Shown here in pieces: positions 1-11,900 of a stretch of 64,000 bases of DNA. A program made the position numbers and the translations under genes. The stretch covers positions 23,482,628 to 23,546,627 of the forward strand of contig NC_065576.1 in assembly GCF_937616625.2 (NCBI RefSeq), written 5' to 3'. Numbering within the stretch: the first letter of the stretch is position 1; the number at the start of each line of letters is the position of its first letter. This DNA is from Mercurialis annua (lineage: Eukaryota; Streptophyta; Magnoliopsida; Malpighiales; Euphorbiaceae). The notes beneath the pieces are model-generated. The model was given only the letters and a program-made list of their open reading frames with translations. It was not told where the DNA came from and ran no database searches.

Positions 1-1439
1 ACCTTTTTAGCGATTTAAGCCAAACGTTTACAACCTTTACGAAACAAATCCAAACATTTCACCTTTTTAGCGAATTAAGCCAAATATTTACAAAGGCTAG
101 GAAACAAATCCAAATGTTTCACCTTATTTAGCAATTTAAGCCAAACGTTTACAAATGTTACAAAACAAATCCAAATGTTTCCCCTTTTTACTGATTTAAG
201 CCAAACGTTTACAAACGTTACGAAACAAATCCAAACATTTCACCTTTTTAGCGATTTAAGCCAAACGTTTACAAAGGTTAGAAAACAAATCCAAATGCTT
301 CACCTTTTTAGCGATTTAAGCCAAACGTTTACAACAGTTACAAAACAAATCCAAACATTTCACCTTTTTAGTGACTTAAGCAAGACGTTTACAAAGGTTA
401 GGAAACAAAATCCAAATGCTTCACCTTATTTAGCAATTTAAGCCAAACGTTTACAAACTTTACGAAACAAATCCAAGAGTTTCACCTTTTTAGCAATATA
501 AGCCTAACCTTTACAAATATTACGAAACAAATCAAACGTTTCACCTTTTTAACGATTTATGCTAAACATTTACAAAAGTTTACCAAATAAATCGAAACGT
601 TTCACCTTTTTAGCGATTTAGGCCAAACGTTTACAAACGTTACGAAACAAATCCAAACGTTTCACCTTTTCAGCGATTTAAGCCAAACGTTTACAAATGT
701 TACGAAAAAAATTCAAACGTTTCACCTTTTTAGCGATTGAATCCAAACGTGTACAAACGTTACGAAATAAATCGAAACATTTCACCTTTTTAGCGATTTA
801 AGCCAAACGTCTACAAAGGTTAGGAAAAAAATCCAAATGTTTGACCCTTTTAGCGATTTAAGCCAAACGTTTACAACCGTTACCAAACAAATCCAAACGT
901 TTCACCTTTTTAGCAATTTAAGCCAAACGTTTACAAACGTAACGAAACAAATCCAAATGTTTCACCTTTTTAGCAATATAAGCCAAACCTTTACAAACAT
1001 TACGAAACAAATCAAACGTTTCACCTTTTTAGCAATTTAAGCGAAACGTTTACAAACGTTACGAAACAAATCCAAACATTTCACCTTTTTAGAAATTTAA
1101 GCCAAACGCTTACAAACGGTACGAAACAAATCCAAACGTTTCACCTTTTTAGCGATTTAAGCCAAACGTTTACAAACGTTACGAAACAAATCCAAATGTT
1201 TCGGCTTTTTAGCAATTTAAGCCAAACGTTTACAAACGTTACGAAACAAATCCAAGAGTTTCTCCTTCTTAGCAATTTAAGCAAAACGATTACAAACTTT
1301 ATGAAACCAATCCAAACGTTTCACCTTTTTAGCAATTTAAGCCAAATGTTTACAAACGTTCCGAAAGAAATCCAAACGTTTCACCTTTTTAGCAATTGAA
1401 GCCAAACGTTTCACCTTTTTAGCGATTTAAGCCAAACGT

Positions 1440-4400
1440 TTACAAACGTTACGAAAAAACCAAACGTTTATAACGTTTTGAAAGAAATCCAAACGTTTCC
1501 AAACTTTACCAATCAACACTAAACGTTTCCCCATTTTAGCAATTTAAGCCAAATGTTTATAAACGTTGAGAAACAAAACCAAACGTTTGTAAACGTTACA
1601 AAACGAATCCAAACGTTTCACATTTTTGGTGATTTAAGCCAATTGTTTACAAACGTTACGAAACAAATCCAAATGTTTCACCTTTTAAGTTTTTGAAGCC
1701 AAACGTTTAAAAACGTTACGAAACAAATCCAAACGTTTCGAAACAAATCCAAACATTTAAAATGTAACGAAACAAATCCAACCGTTTCACCTTTTTAGCG
1801 ACTTAAGCCGAACGTTTGCAAAGGTTACGAAAAAAATCCAAACGTTTCCCCATTTTAGCAATTTAAGTGAAACGTTTACAAACGTTACGAAACAAATCCA
1901 AGCATTTCAACTTTTTAGCAATTTAAGACAAATGTTTACAAACGTTACGGAACAAATCCAAGCGTTTCACCTTTTTAGCAATTTAAGCCAAAGGTTTACA
2001 AACGTTTTAAAACAAATCCAAATGTTTCACTTTTTTAGCGATTTGTGCCAAACGTTTACAAAGGTTACGAAATAAATCCAAACATGTCACCTTTTTAGCG
2101 ATTTAAGCGAAATGTTTACAAACGTTACGAAACAAATCTATATGTTTCACCTTTTTAGCGATTTAAGCCAAACGTTTACAAACGTTGCGAAACAAAACCA
2201 AGAGTTTAAAACAAGTCCAAACGTTTCCCATTTTTAGCGATTTATGCCAAACGTTTACAAACGTTACGAAAAAAATCCAAACGTTTCATGTTTTTGGCGA
2301 TTTAAGCCAAACGTTTACATAGGTTACGAAACAAATCCAAACGTTTTCCCTTTTTGGCGATTTAAGCCAAACGTTTACAAAGGTTACGAAACAAATCAAA
2401 ACGTGTCACCTTTTTAGCAATTAAAGCCATACGTTTACAAACGTTACGAAACAATTCCAAATGTTTCACCTTTTTAGCGATTTAAGCCAAACGTTTACAA
2501 ACGTTACGAAACAAAACCAAATGTTTAAAACATTACGAAACAAATTCAAACGTTTCGCATTTGTAGCGATTTAAGCCAAATGTTTACAAACGTTACGAAA
2601 AAAACCTAGCGTTTCACCTTTTTAGCAATTTAAGCCAAAAGTTTACAAACGATAAAAAACAAATCCAAGCGTTTTAGCGATTGAAGCCAAACGTTTACAA
2701 AGATTACGAAACAAATTCAAACGTTTCGCCTTTTTGGCGATTTAAGCCAAACATTTACGAAGATTACGAAACAAATCCAAATGTTTCACCTTTTTAGCAA
2801 TTTAAGCCAAACATTTACAAACGTTACGAAACGAATCCAAGTGTTTCACCTTTTTAGTAATTTAAGCCAAACGTTTACAAATGTTACGAATGAAATCCAA
2901 ACGATTTCCCTTTTTAGTGATTGAAGCCAAACGTTTACAAATGTTACGAGACAAATTCAAACGTTTCGAAACAAATCCAAAAGTTTAATACGTTACGAAG
3001 CAAATCCAAACAATTCACCTTTTTAGCAATTTTAGCCAAACGTTTACAAACGCTACGAAACAACGCCAAACGTTTAAAAACGTTACGAAACAAATCCAAG
3101 TGTTTCACCTTTACAGCAATTTCAGCCAAACGTTTACAAACGTTACGAAACAAAACCAAACGTTTCACCTTTTTAGCGATTTAAGCCAAACGTTTTCAAA
3201 CGTTACGAAACAAATCCAAACGTTTCACCTTTTTAGCGATTTAAGCCAAACGTTTACAAACGTTACGAAACAAATCCAAGTGTTTCACCTTTATAGCAAT
3301 TTAAGCCAAACATTTACAAACATTACGAAACTAAACCAAACGTTTCACCTTTTTAATGATTTATGCCAAACGTTTACAAACGTTACGAAACAAATCCAAG
3401 CGTTTCACCTTTTCAGCGATTTAAGCAAAACGTTTACAAACGTTACGAAACTAATCCAAACGTTTTACCTTTATAGCGATTTAAGCCAAATGTTTACAAA
3501 CGTTACGAAACAAATCCAAGCGTTTCACCTTTTTAGCGATTTAAGCCAAACGTTTACAAACGTTACGAAACAAATCCAAGCGTTTCACCTTTTTAGCGAT
3601 TTAAGCCAAACGTTTACAAACGTTACGAAACAAATCCAAACGTTTCACCTTTTTAGCGATTTAAGCCAAACGTTTACAAACGTTACGAAACAAAACCAAA
3701 TGTTTCACCTTTTTAGCGATTTAAGCCAAGCGTTTACAAACGTTGCGAAACAAAACCAAACGTTTAAAACGTTTTGAAAGAAATCCAAACGTTTCCAAAC
3801 GTTACAAAACAAAACCAAACATTTCACCTTTTTAGCGATTTAAGCCAAGCGTTTACAAACGTTACGAAACAAAACCAAACGTTTCACCTTTTTAGCGATG
3901 TAAGCCAAACGCTATGAAACAAATCCAAGCGTTTCATGTTTTTAGCAATTTAAGCCAAACGTTTACTAACGTTATGAAACAAAACCAAACGTTTCCAATT
4001 TTTAGCGATGTAAGCCAAACGTTTACAAATGTTATGAAACAAATCCAAGAGTTTCACCTTCTTAGCGATTTAAGCGAAACGTTTACAAAAGTTACGAAAA
4101 AAATCGAAACGTTTCACATTTTTAGCGATTTAAGCCAAACGTTTACAAACGTTACAAAACAAATCCAAACGTTTAACCTTTTTAGCGATTTAGGCCAAAG
4201 GTTTACAAACGTTACAAAACAAAACCAAACATTTAAAACGTTACGAAACAAATCCAAATGTTTCACATTTTTAGCGAATTAAGCGAAACGTTTACAAACG
4301 TTTCGAAAAAAATCCAAACATTCCCGTTTTAGCGATGTACGCCAAACGTTTACAAAGGTTATGAAACAAATCCAAATGTATCACCTTTTTAGCAATTTAA

Positions 4401-5060
4401 GCCAAACATTTACAAACGTTACGAAACAAATCCAAGCGTTTCACCTTTTTAGCAATTTAAGCCAAACGTTTACAAATGTTACGAATGATATCCAAACGAT
4501 TCCCCTTTTTAGTGATTGAAGCCAAACTTTTACAAATGTTACGAAACAATTCCAAACATTTCGAAACATATCCAAACGTTAAAAACGTTACGAAGCAAAT
4601 CCAAACGAGTCACCTTTTTAGCAATTTAAACCAAACGTTTACAAACGTTACGAAACAAAGCCAAACGTTTACAAACGTTACGAAACAAATCCAAGTGTTT
4701 CACCTTTACAGCAATTTCAGCCAAAGGTTATGAAACAAAACCAATTGTTTCACATTTTTAGCGATGTAAGCCAAACGTAAGCCAAACGTTTACAAACGTT
4801 ACGAAACAAATCCATATGTTTCGCCTTTTTAGCGATTGAACACAAACGTTTACAAACATTACGAAACAAATCCAAACGTTTCACCTTTTTAGCGATTTAA
4901 GCCAAATGTTTACAAACGTTATGAAACAAAGCCAAACGTTTAAAACATTACAAAACAAACGTTACGAAACAAATCCAAACATTAAGAAACAAAACAAAAT
5001 GTTTCACCTTTTTAGCAATTTAGGCTTAACGTTTACAAACGTTACGAAACAAAACCAATC
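1440..5060. repeat. Long-range satellite duplication, left copy
   Basis: The order of unusual monomers here recurs in the same order at about 23230-26900. Shared markers include the aacgttttgaaagaaatcc monomer (about 1474 and 23262), the shortened monomer with acgataaaaaac (about 2650 and 24466) and the gttacgaatg variant followed by a repeated cgaaacaaatcc stretch. The offset is about 21.8 kb, or about 10.5 kb once the 11.26-kb element 1 insertion is removed. The boundaries are approximate because I aligned by eye; collinearity seems to continue more weakly to about 8 kb. Confidence 0.75.
3100..3777. repeat. Most regular stretch of the 60-bp satellite
   Basis: About eleven consecutive monomers keep an exact 60-bp register with little divergence, so the sequence repeats in phase line after line. 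One frame is open for 225 codons and reads as tandem copies of [20 protein letters not shown] with substitutions such as D/N and T/M. Those substitutions follow from CpG-to-TpG or CpA changes in the DNA. A sister stretch with the same order of monomer variants lies at 24915-25532, which shows that this is a segment of a larger repeat unit. I regard the open frame as a by-product of periodicity and not a gene. Confidence 0.9.
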
Positions 5061-8000
5061 GTTTCACCTTTTTAACGATTTAAGTCAAACTTTTACAAAC
5101 ATTACGAAGTAAACGTTACGAAACAAATACAAAAGTTTACAAACGTTACGAAACCAAACCAAACGTTTCCCCTTTTTGGCGATATAAGCCAAACGTTTAC
5201 AAACGTTACGAAACAAAACCAAATGTTTCACCTTTTTGGCGATTTAAGCCAAACGTTTACAAACGTTACGTAAAAAATCCAAACATTTCACGTTTTTCGC
5301 AATTTAAGCCAAACATTTACAAACGTTACGAAACAAAACCAAACGTTTCACCTTTTTAGCGATTTAAGCAAAACATTTACAAACGTTACGAAAAAAACCA
5401 AATGTTTAACTTTTTAGCGATTTAAGCCAATCGTTTACAAACATTACGAAACAAAACCAAACGTTTAAAACGTTACAAAACAAATCCAAACGTTTCCAAA
5501 CATTACAAAACAACACCAAATGTTTCCCATTTTAGCAATTTAAGCCAAACGTTTATAAACGTTACGAAACAAAACCAAACATTTGTAAACGTTACGAAAC
5601 GTTTGTAAACATTTCACATTTTTAGTGAATTAAGCCAAAAGTTTACAAACATTTCGAAACAAATCCAAATGTTTCACCTTTCTAGTAATTGAAGCCAAAC
5701 GTTTACAAACGTTACGAAACAAATCCAAACGTTTAAAACTTTACGAAACAATTCCAACCGTTTCACCTTTTTATCTATTTAGGACAAACGTTTACAAAGG
5801 TTACGAAGCAAAACCAATCGTTTCACCTTTTTAGCGATTTAAGCCAAGTGTTTGCAAACGTTACTAAACAAATCCAAACGTTTCAAATTTTTAACGATTT
5901 AAGACAAACGTCTACAAACGTTATGAAACAAATCCAAGAGTTTCAACCTATTAGAAAATTAAGCCAAACGTTTCCAAACGTTACGAATCAAATCCAAGCG
6001 TTTCACCTTTATAACAATTTAAGTCAAATGTTTACAAATGTTACGAACCAAATACAAGCAATTAACTTTTTAGTAATTTAAGCCAAACGTATACAAACGT
6101 TATGAAACAAATCCAAATATTTCACCTTTTCAGCGATATAAGCCAAACGTTTACAAAGGTAACGAAAAAAATCCAAACGTTTCACCTTTTCAAGATTTAA
6201 GCCAAATGTTTACAAATCCAAACATTTAAAATGTTACGAAACAAATCCAACCGTTTCAACTTTTTAGCGACTTAAGCCGAACGTTTACAAAGGTTACGAA
6301 ACAAAACCAATCGTTTTACCTTTTTAGCGATTTAAGCCTAACGTTTACAAACATTACGAAACAAATCCAAACATTTCACCTTTTTAGCGATTTAAGCCAA
6401 ACGTTTGCAAACGCTACGAAACAAATCCAAGTGTTTCACCTTTACAACAACTTCAGCCAACGTTTACAAACGTTACCAAACAAAACCAAACGTTTCACCT
6501 TTTTATTGATTTAAGCCAAATGTTTACAAACTTTACGAAACAAATCCAAGTGTTTCACCTTTTTAGCGATTTAAGCCAAAAGTTTACAAACGTTACGAAA
6601 CAAATCCAAACGTTTGACCTTTTTAGCGATTTAAGACAAATGTTAACAAACGTTGCAAAACAAATCCAAATGTTTCACCTTTTTAGCGATATAAGTCAAA
6701 CGTTTACAAACGTTACAAAACAAATCCAAACGTTTCACCTTTTAGGAATTTCAGCCAAAGGTTTACAAACGTTATGAAACAAAACCAAACGTTTAAAACG
6801 TTACGAAACAAATCACAACGTTTCACATTTTTAGTGATTTAAGCGAAACGTTTGCAAACGTTACAAAACAAATACAAACGTTGCTCCTTTTTAGCGATTT
6901 CAGCCAAACGTTTACATACGTTACGAAACAAAACCAAGCGTTTCGAACGTTATGAAACAAATCCAAACGTTTCACATTTTTAGCGATTTAAGCCAAACGT
7001 TTACAAACGTTACGAAGCAAATCAAAGCGTTTTACTTATTTAGCAATTTAAGCCAAACATTTACAAACGTTAGGAAACAAATCCAACCGTGTCACCTTTT
7101 TAGCAATTTAAGCCAAACGTTTACAACCGTTAGGAAAAAAATCCAAATGTTTCACCTTTTTAGCGATTTAAGCCAAATGTTAACAAACGTTACAAAACAA
7201 ATCCAAATTTTTCACCTTTTTAGCGATATAAGCCAAACGTTTACAAACGTTACAAAACAAATCCAAACGTTTCACCTTTTAGCAATTTAAAACAAAGGTT
7301 TACAAACGTTATGAAACAAAACCAAACGTTTAAAACGTTACGAAGAAAATCCAAACATTTTACATTTTTAGCGAATTAAGCGAAACGTTTGCAAATGTTA
7401 CGAAACAAATCCAAACGTTTCATCTTTTTAGCGATTTAAGCCAAACTTTTACAAACGTTACAAAACAAATCCAAACGTTTACAAACATTATGAAACAAAA
7501 CCAGACGTTTCACCTTTTTAGCGATTTAAGCCAAACATTTACAAACGTTCCGAAAAATACCAAACGTTTCAGCTTTTTAGCGATTTAAGCCTAACTTTTA
7601 CAAACGCTACAAAACAAATCCAAACGTTTCGCCTTTTTAATGATTTAAGCCAAACGTTTACCAACATTATGAAACAAATCCAAAAGTTTCACCTTTTTAG
7701 CGATTTAAGCCAAACGTTTACAAACGTTACGCAACAAAACTAAATGTTTCACCTTTTTAGAGATTTAGGCCAAACGTTTACAAACGTTATGAAACAAAAC
7801 CAAACGTTTCGCCTTTTTAATGATTTATGCCAAACGTTTACAAAAGTTACGAGAAATAACCAAACATTTCACTTTTCTAGCAATTTAAGCCAAACGTTTA
7901 CAAACGTTACGAAACAAATCCAAACATTCCACCTTTTTGTGAATTAAGCCAAACGTTTACCAACATTACGAAACAAATCCAAACGTTTCACCTTTTTAGT

Positions 8001-9000
8001 AATTTAAACCAAACGTTTACGAACGTTACGAAACAAATCGAAGCGTTTCAACTTTTTAGCACTATAAACCAAACGTTACGAAACAAATCCAAGCGTTTCA
8101 CCTTATTAGCAATTTAAGCCAAACGTTTACAAACGTTACGAAACAAATCCAAGCGTTTCAATTTTTTAATAATTTAAGCCAAACGTTTACAAACGTTACG
8201 AAACAAATCCAAATGTTTCACCTTTTTAGCGATTTAAGCCAAACGTTTACAAAGATTACGAAACAAATTCAAACGTTTCACCTTTTTGGCGATTTAAGCC
8301 AAACGTTTACAAAGGTTACGAGACAAATCCAAACGTGTCACCTTTTTAGCAGTTTCAGCCAGACGTTTACAAACGTTACGAAACAATTCCAAACGTTTCA
8401 CCTTTTTAGCGATTTAAGCCAAACGTTTACAAACGTTACGAAACAAAACCAAACGTTTAAAACGTTACGAAACAAATTCAAACGTTTCACATTTTTAACG
8501 ATTTAAGCCAAATGTTTACAAACGTTACGAAACAAAACCAAGCATTTCACCTTTTTAGCAATTTAAGCCAAAAGTTTACAAACGTTATGAAACAAATCCA
8601 AGCGTTTCACCGTTTTAGAAATTTAAGCCAAACTTTTAAAAACGTTATGAAACAACTCGAAACGTTTCACCTTTTTAGTGACTTAAGCAAAACGTTTACA
8701 AACGTTACGAAACAAATCCAAACGTTTAACCTTTTTAACGATTTAAGCCAAACGTTTACAAACATTACGAAACAAATCCAAACATTTCACCTTTTTAGCG
8801 ATTTAAGCCAAATGTTTACAAACGTTACGAAAAAAAACCCAACATTTAAAACGTTTTGAAAGAAATCCAAACGTTACCAATAAACACCAAACCTTTTTAA
8901 CGATTTAAGCCAAACGTTACGAAACAAATCCAAACATTTCACCTTTTTAGCGATTTAAGCCAAACGTTTACAAACGTTACGAAAAAATACCCAACGTTTA

Positions 9001-10826
9001 AAACGTTTTGAAAGAAATCCAAATGTTGCCAATCAACACCAAACGTTTCCCCATTTTAGCAATTTAAGCCAAACATTTATAAACGTTCAGAAACAAAACC
9101 AAACGTTTGTAAACGTTACGAAAAGAATCCAAACGTTTCACATTTTTAGTGATTTGAGCCAAAAGTTTACAAACATTACGAAACAAATCCAAACATTTCA
9201 CCTTTTTAGTTTTTGGCGCCAAACGTTTAAAAAGGTTATGAAACAAATCCAAACGTTTTGAAACAAATCCAAACATTTAAAATGTAACGAAACAAATCCA
9301 ACCGTTTTACCTTTTTAGCGACTTAAGCCGAACGTTTACAAAGGTTACGAAACAAAACCAATCGTTTCACCTTTTTAGCGATTTAAGCTTAACGTTTACA
9401 AACGTTACGAAACAAATACAAACGTTTCCCCATTTTAGCGATTTAAACCAAACGTTTACAAACGTTACGAAACAAATCCAAGCATTTCAACTTTATAGCA
9501 ATTTAAGACAAATGTTTACAAACGTTATGAAACAAATCCAAGAGTTTCACCTTTTTAGCCATTTAAGCCAAAGGTTTACAAACGTTTCAAAACAAATCAA
9601 AATGTTTCACCTTTTTGGCGATTTAAGCCAAACATTTACAAAGGTTACGAGACAAATCCAAACATGTCACCTTTTTAGCAGTTTCAGCCAGACGTTTACA
9701 AACGTTACGAAACAATTCCAAACGTTTAACCTTTTTAGCGATTTAAGCCAAACGTTTACAAACGTTGCGAAACAAAACCAAACGTTTAAAATGTTACGAA
9801 ACAAATTCAAATGTTTCACATTTTTAACGGTTTAAGCCAAATGTTTACAAACGTTACGAAACAAAACAAAGCGTTTCACCTTTTTAGCAATTTAAGCCAA
9901 AGTTTACAAATGTTATGAAACAAATCGAAGCGTTTCCCCTTTTTAGCAATTTAAGCCAAACATTTACAAACATTACGAAACAACTCGAAACGTTTCACCT
10001 TTTTAGCGATTTAAGCCAAACATTTACAAACGTTACGAAAAATACCAAACGTTTCACCTTTTTAGCGATTTAAGCCTAACGTTTACAAACGCTAAGAAAC
10101 AAATCCAAACGTTTCGCCTTTTTAATGATTTAAGCCAAACGTTTACCAACATTATGAAACAAATCCAAATGTTTCCCCTTTTTAGCGATTTAAGTCAAAC
10201 GTTTACAAATGTTACGCAACAAAACCAAATGTTTCATCTTTTTAGCGATTTAGGCCAAATGTTTACAAACATTACGATACAAAACCAAACGTTTCACCTT
10301 TTTAATGATATATGCCAAACGTTTACAAACGTTATGAGAAAAAACCAAACATTTCACTTTTCTAGCGATTTAAGCCAAATGTTTACAAACGTTACGAAAT
10401 AAATCCAAACATTTCACCTTTTTTGTGATTTAAGCCAAACGTTTACCAACATTACAAGACAAATCCAAACGTTTCACGTTTTTAGTAATTTAAACCAAAC
10501 GTTTACGAACGTTACGAAACAAATCGAAGCGTTTCAACTTTTTAGCAATATAAACCAAACGTTACGAAACAAATCCAAGCGTTTCCCCTTATTAGCAATT
10601 TAAGCCAAACGTTTACAAACGTTACGAAACAAATCCAAGCGTTTCCCCTTATTAGCAATTTAAGCCAAACGTTTACAAACGTTACGAAACAAATCCAAGC
10701 GTTTCAATTTTTTAATAATTTAAGCCAAACGTTTACAAACGTTACGAAACAAATCCAAATGTTTCACCTTTTTAGCGATTTAAGCCAAAAGTTTACAAAG
10801 ATTACGAAAAAATACCCAACGTTTAA
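9001..10826. repeat. Higher-order satellite unit of about 1.83 kb
   Basis: A set of diagnostic monomers beginning with aacgttttgaaagaaatcc at about 9001 starts again at about 10826 with the same order of variants. The second copy is cut by element 1 at 11491 and resumes at 22752. With the insertion removed, the repeat distance between the paired cagccagac monomers is again about 1826 bp. A third, partial relative begins near 8335. This is a higher-order repeat: the amplification unit is a multi-monomer block. Confidence 0.75.
9661..9670. other. Paralogous empty site for element 1
   Basis: The sequence aacatgtcac lies in the sister higher-order unit at the position where element 1 is inserted in the next unit. 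At element 1 the same context is split as acatg, element, acatg, tcacc. This site therefore shows the uninterrupted ancestral target and confirms the 5-bp duplication independently. Confidence 0.8.
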
Positions 10827-11728
10827 AACGTTTTGAAAGAAATCCAAACGTTACCAATCAACACCAAACGTTTCCCCATTTTAGCAATTTAAGCCAAACA
10901 TTTATAAACGTTCAGAAACAAAACCAAACGTTTGTAAACGTTAGGAAAAGAATCCAAACTTTTCACATTTTTAGTGATTTAATCCAAAAGTTTACAAACA
11001 TTACGAAACAAATCCAAACGTTTCACCTTTTTAGTTTTTGGAGCCAAACGTTTAAAAAGGTTATGAAACAAATCCAAACGTTTTGAAATAAATCCAAACA
11101 TTTAAAATGTAACGAAACAAATCCAACCGTTTCACCTTTTTAGCGACTTAAGCCGAACGTTTACAAAGGTTACGAAACAAAACCAATCGTTTCACCTTTT
11201 TAGCGATTTAAGCCTAACGTTTACAAACGTTACGAAACAAATACAAACGTTTCCCCATTTTAGCGATTTAAACCAAACGTTTACAAACGTTACGAAACAA
11301 ATCCAAGCATTTCAATTTTATAGCAATTTAAGACAAATGTTTACAAACGTTATGAAACAAATCCAAGAGTTTCACCTTTTTAGCAATTTAAGCCAAAGGT
11401 TTACAAACGTTTCAAAACAAATCAAAATGTTTCACCTTTTTGGCGATTTAAGCCAAACGTTTATAAAGGTTACGAGACAAATCCAAACATGTGTAATATC
11501 CCGTAAAATTTTAAATTTATTTTTGTTAATTTCCGACGTGGTTCCGGATGTGTTTTGGGGGGGGTATTTGAAGTTTCGTAAATTGTTATGGTTCGATTCA
11601 TTTTTGGTTCGGTTTTAAAAAAAAAAAAAAGGAATTTTCTTCTTGGGTTGTGGTTCAACCGAAGTGGTTGAACCACTTCTGGTTAACTCAGGTCTCAACC
11701 GAGACCTGAGATTTAATTGCGATTCCCG

Positions 11729-11900
11729 TTCGAGAATCCAAGGATTCTCGAACGAGAATCCTTTTTCGGGAACAGGCCCATTCTCGAACGGGAACAGGCC
11801 AAATATGGCCATTCCCGTTCGTGAATGGTAACAGCCCTTGGACCCCTTCGCCCGGCCCTGTTCGCACTCATTTTCGACCCATCTCCTCTCGATATTTAAA
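11729..11900 (+). promoter_or_regulatory. U3 promoter: TTCnnGAA cluster and TATA-like box
   Basis: Five TTCnnGAA motifs lie within about 100 bp, starting at 11729, 11745, 11765, 11781 and 11818, many of them inside palindromes. A TATA-like box, TATTTAAA, follows at 11893-11900, about 70 bp downstream, which predicts a transcription start near 11925-11935. TTCnnGAA is the inverted-repeat core of heat-shock elements. Full heat-shock elements usually need three alternating blocks in strict phase, which is only partly met here, so heat responsiveness is an inference. The same arrangement is present in the other chromovirus LTRs of the window. Confidence 0.55.

Larger units (their letters stand above)
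1..11491. repeat. 60-bp satellite array, block A
   Basis: This block is an uninterrupted tandem array of an AT-rich 60-bp monomer; 3606-3665 is a good reference copy. Each monomer has two 30-bp halves that both begin ccaaacgttt; the second half carries a T-run followed by agcgatttaag. Monomers vary mainly at CpG sites. Some copies are shortened, often by about 10 bp (for example near 1731, 8069, 8913 and 10556). The block continues beyond the left edge and is cut at 11491 by a retrotransposon whose target duplication is its last five bases. I see no gene in it. Open frames arise because the period is divisible by three. Confidence 0.97.

Noticed and set aside
175..8859. Many plus-strand open frames in the satellite encoding [24 protein letters not shown] repeats
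   Set aside because: They are the periodic reading of a 60-bp repeat. They begin at ATGs made by CpG-to-TpG change, end at random indels, and show no promoter, splice sites or start context of their own.
9064..9276. Reverse-strand open frames in the satellite (also near 2944-3168, 22879-23073 and 26661-26948)
   Set aside because: They are antisense readings of diverged monomers that happen to lack stops; they are not conserved between blocks.
1..11491. CRISPR-like array
   Set aside because: The repeats are contiguous with no unique spacers, the array is far longer than a CRISPR locus, and the context is a plant nuclear genome.
1..11491. Degenerate telomere repeat, because tttttagcgattt resembles TTTAGGG
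   Set aside because: The GGG is never present, the period is 60 bp, and the similarity is limited to tttag.
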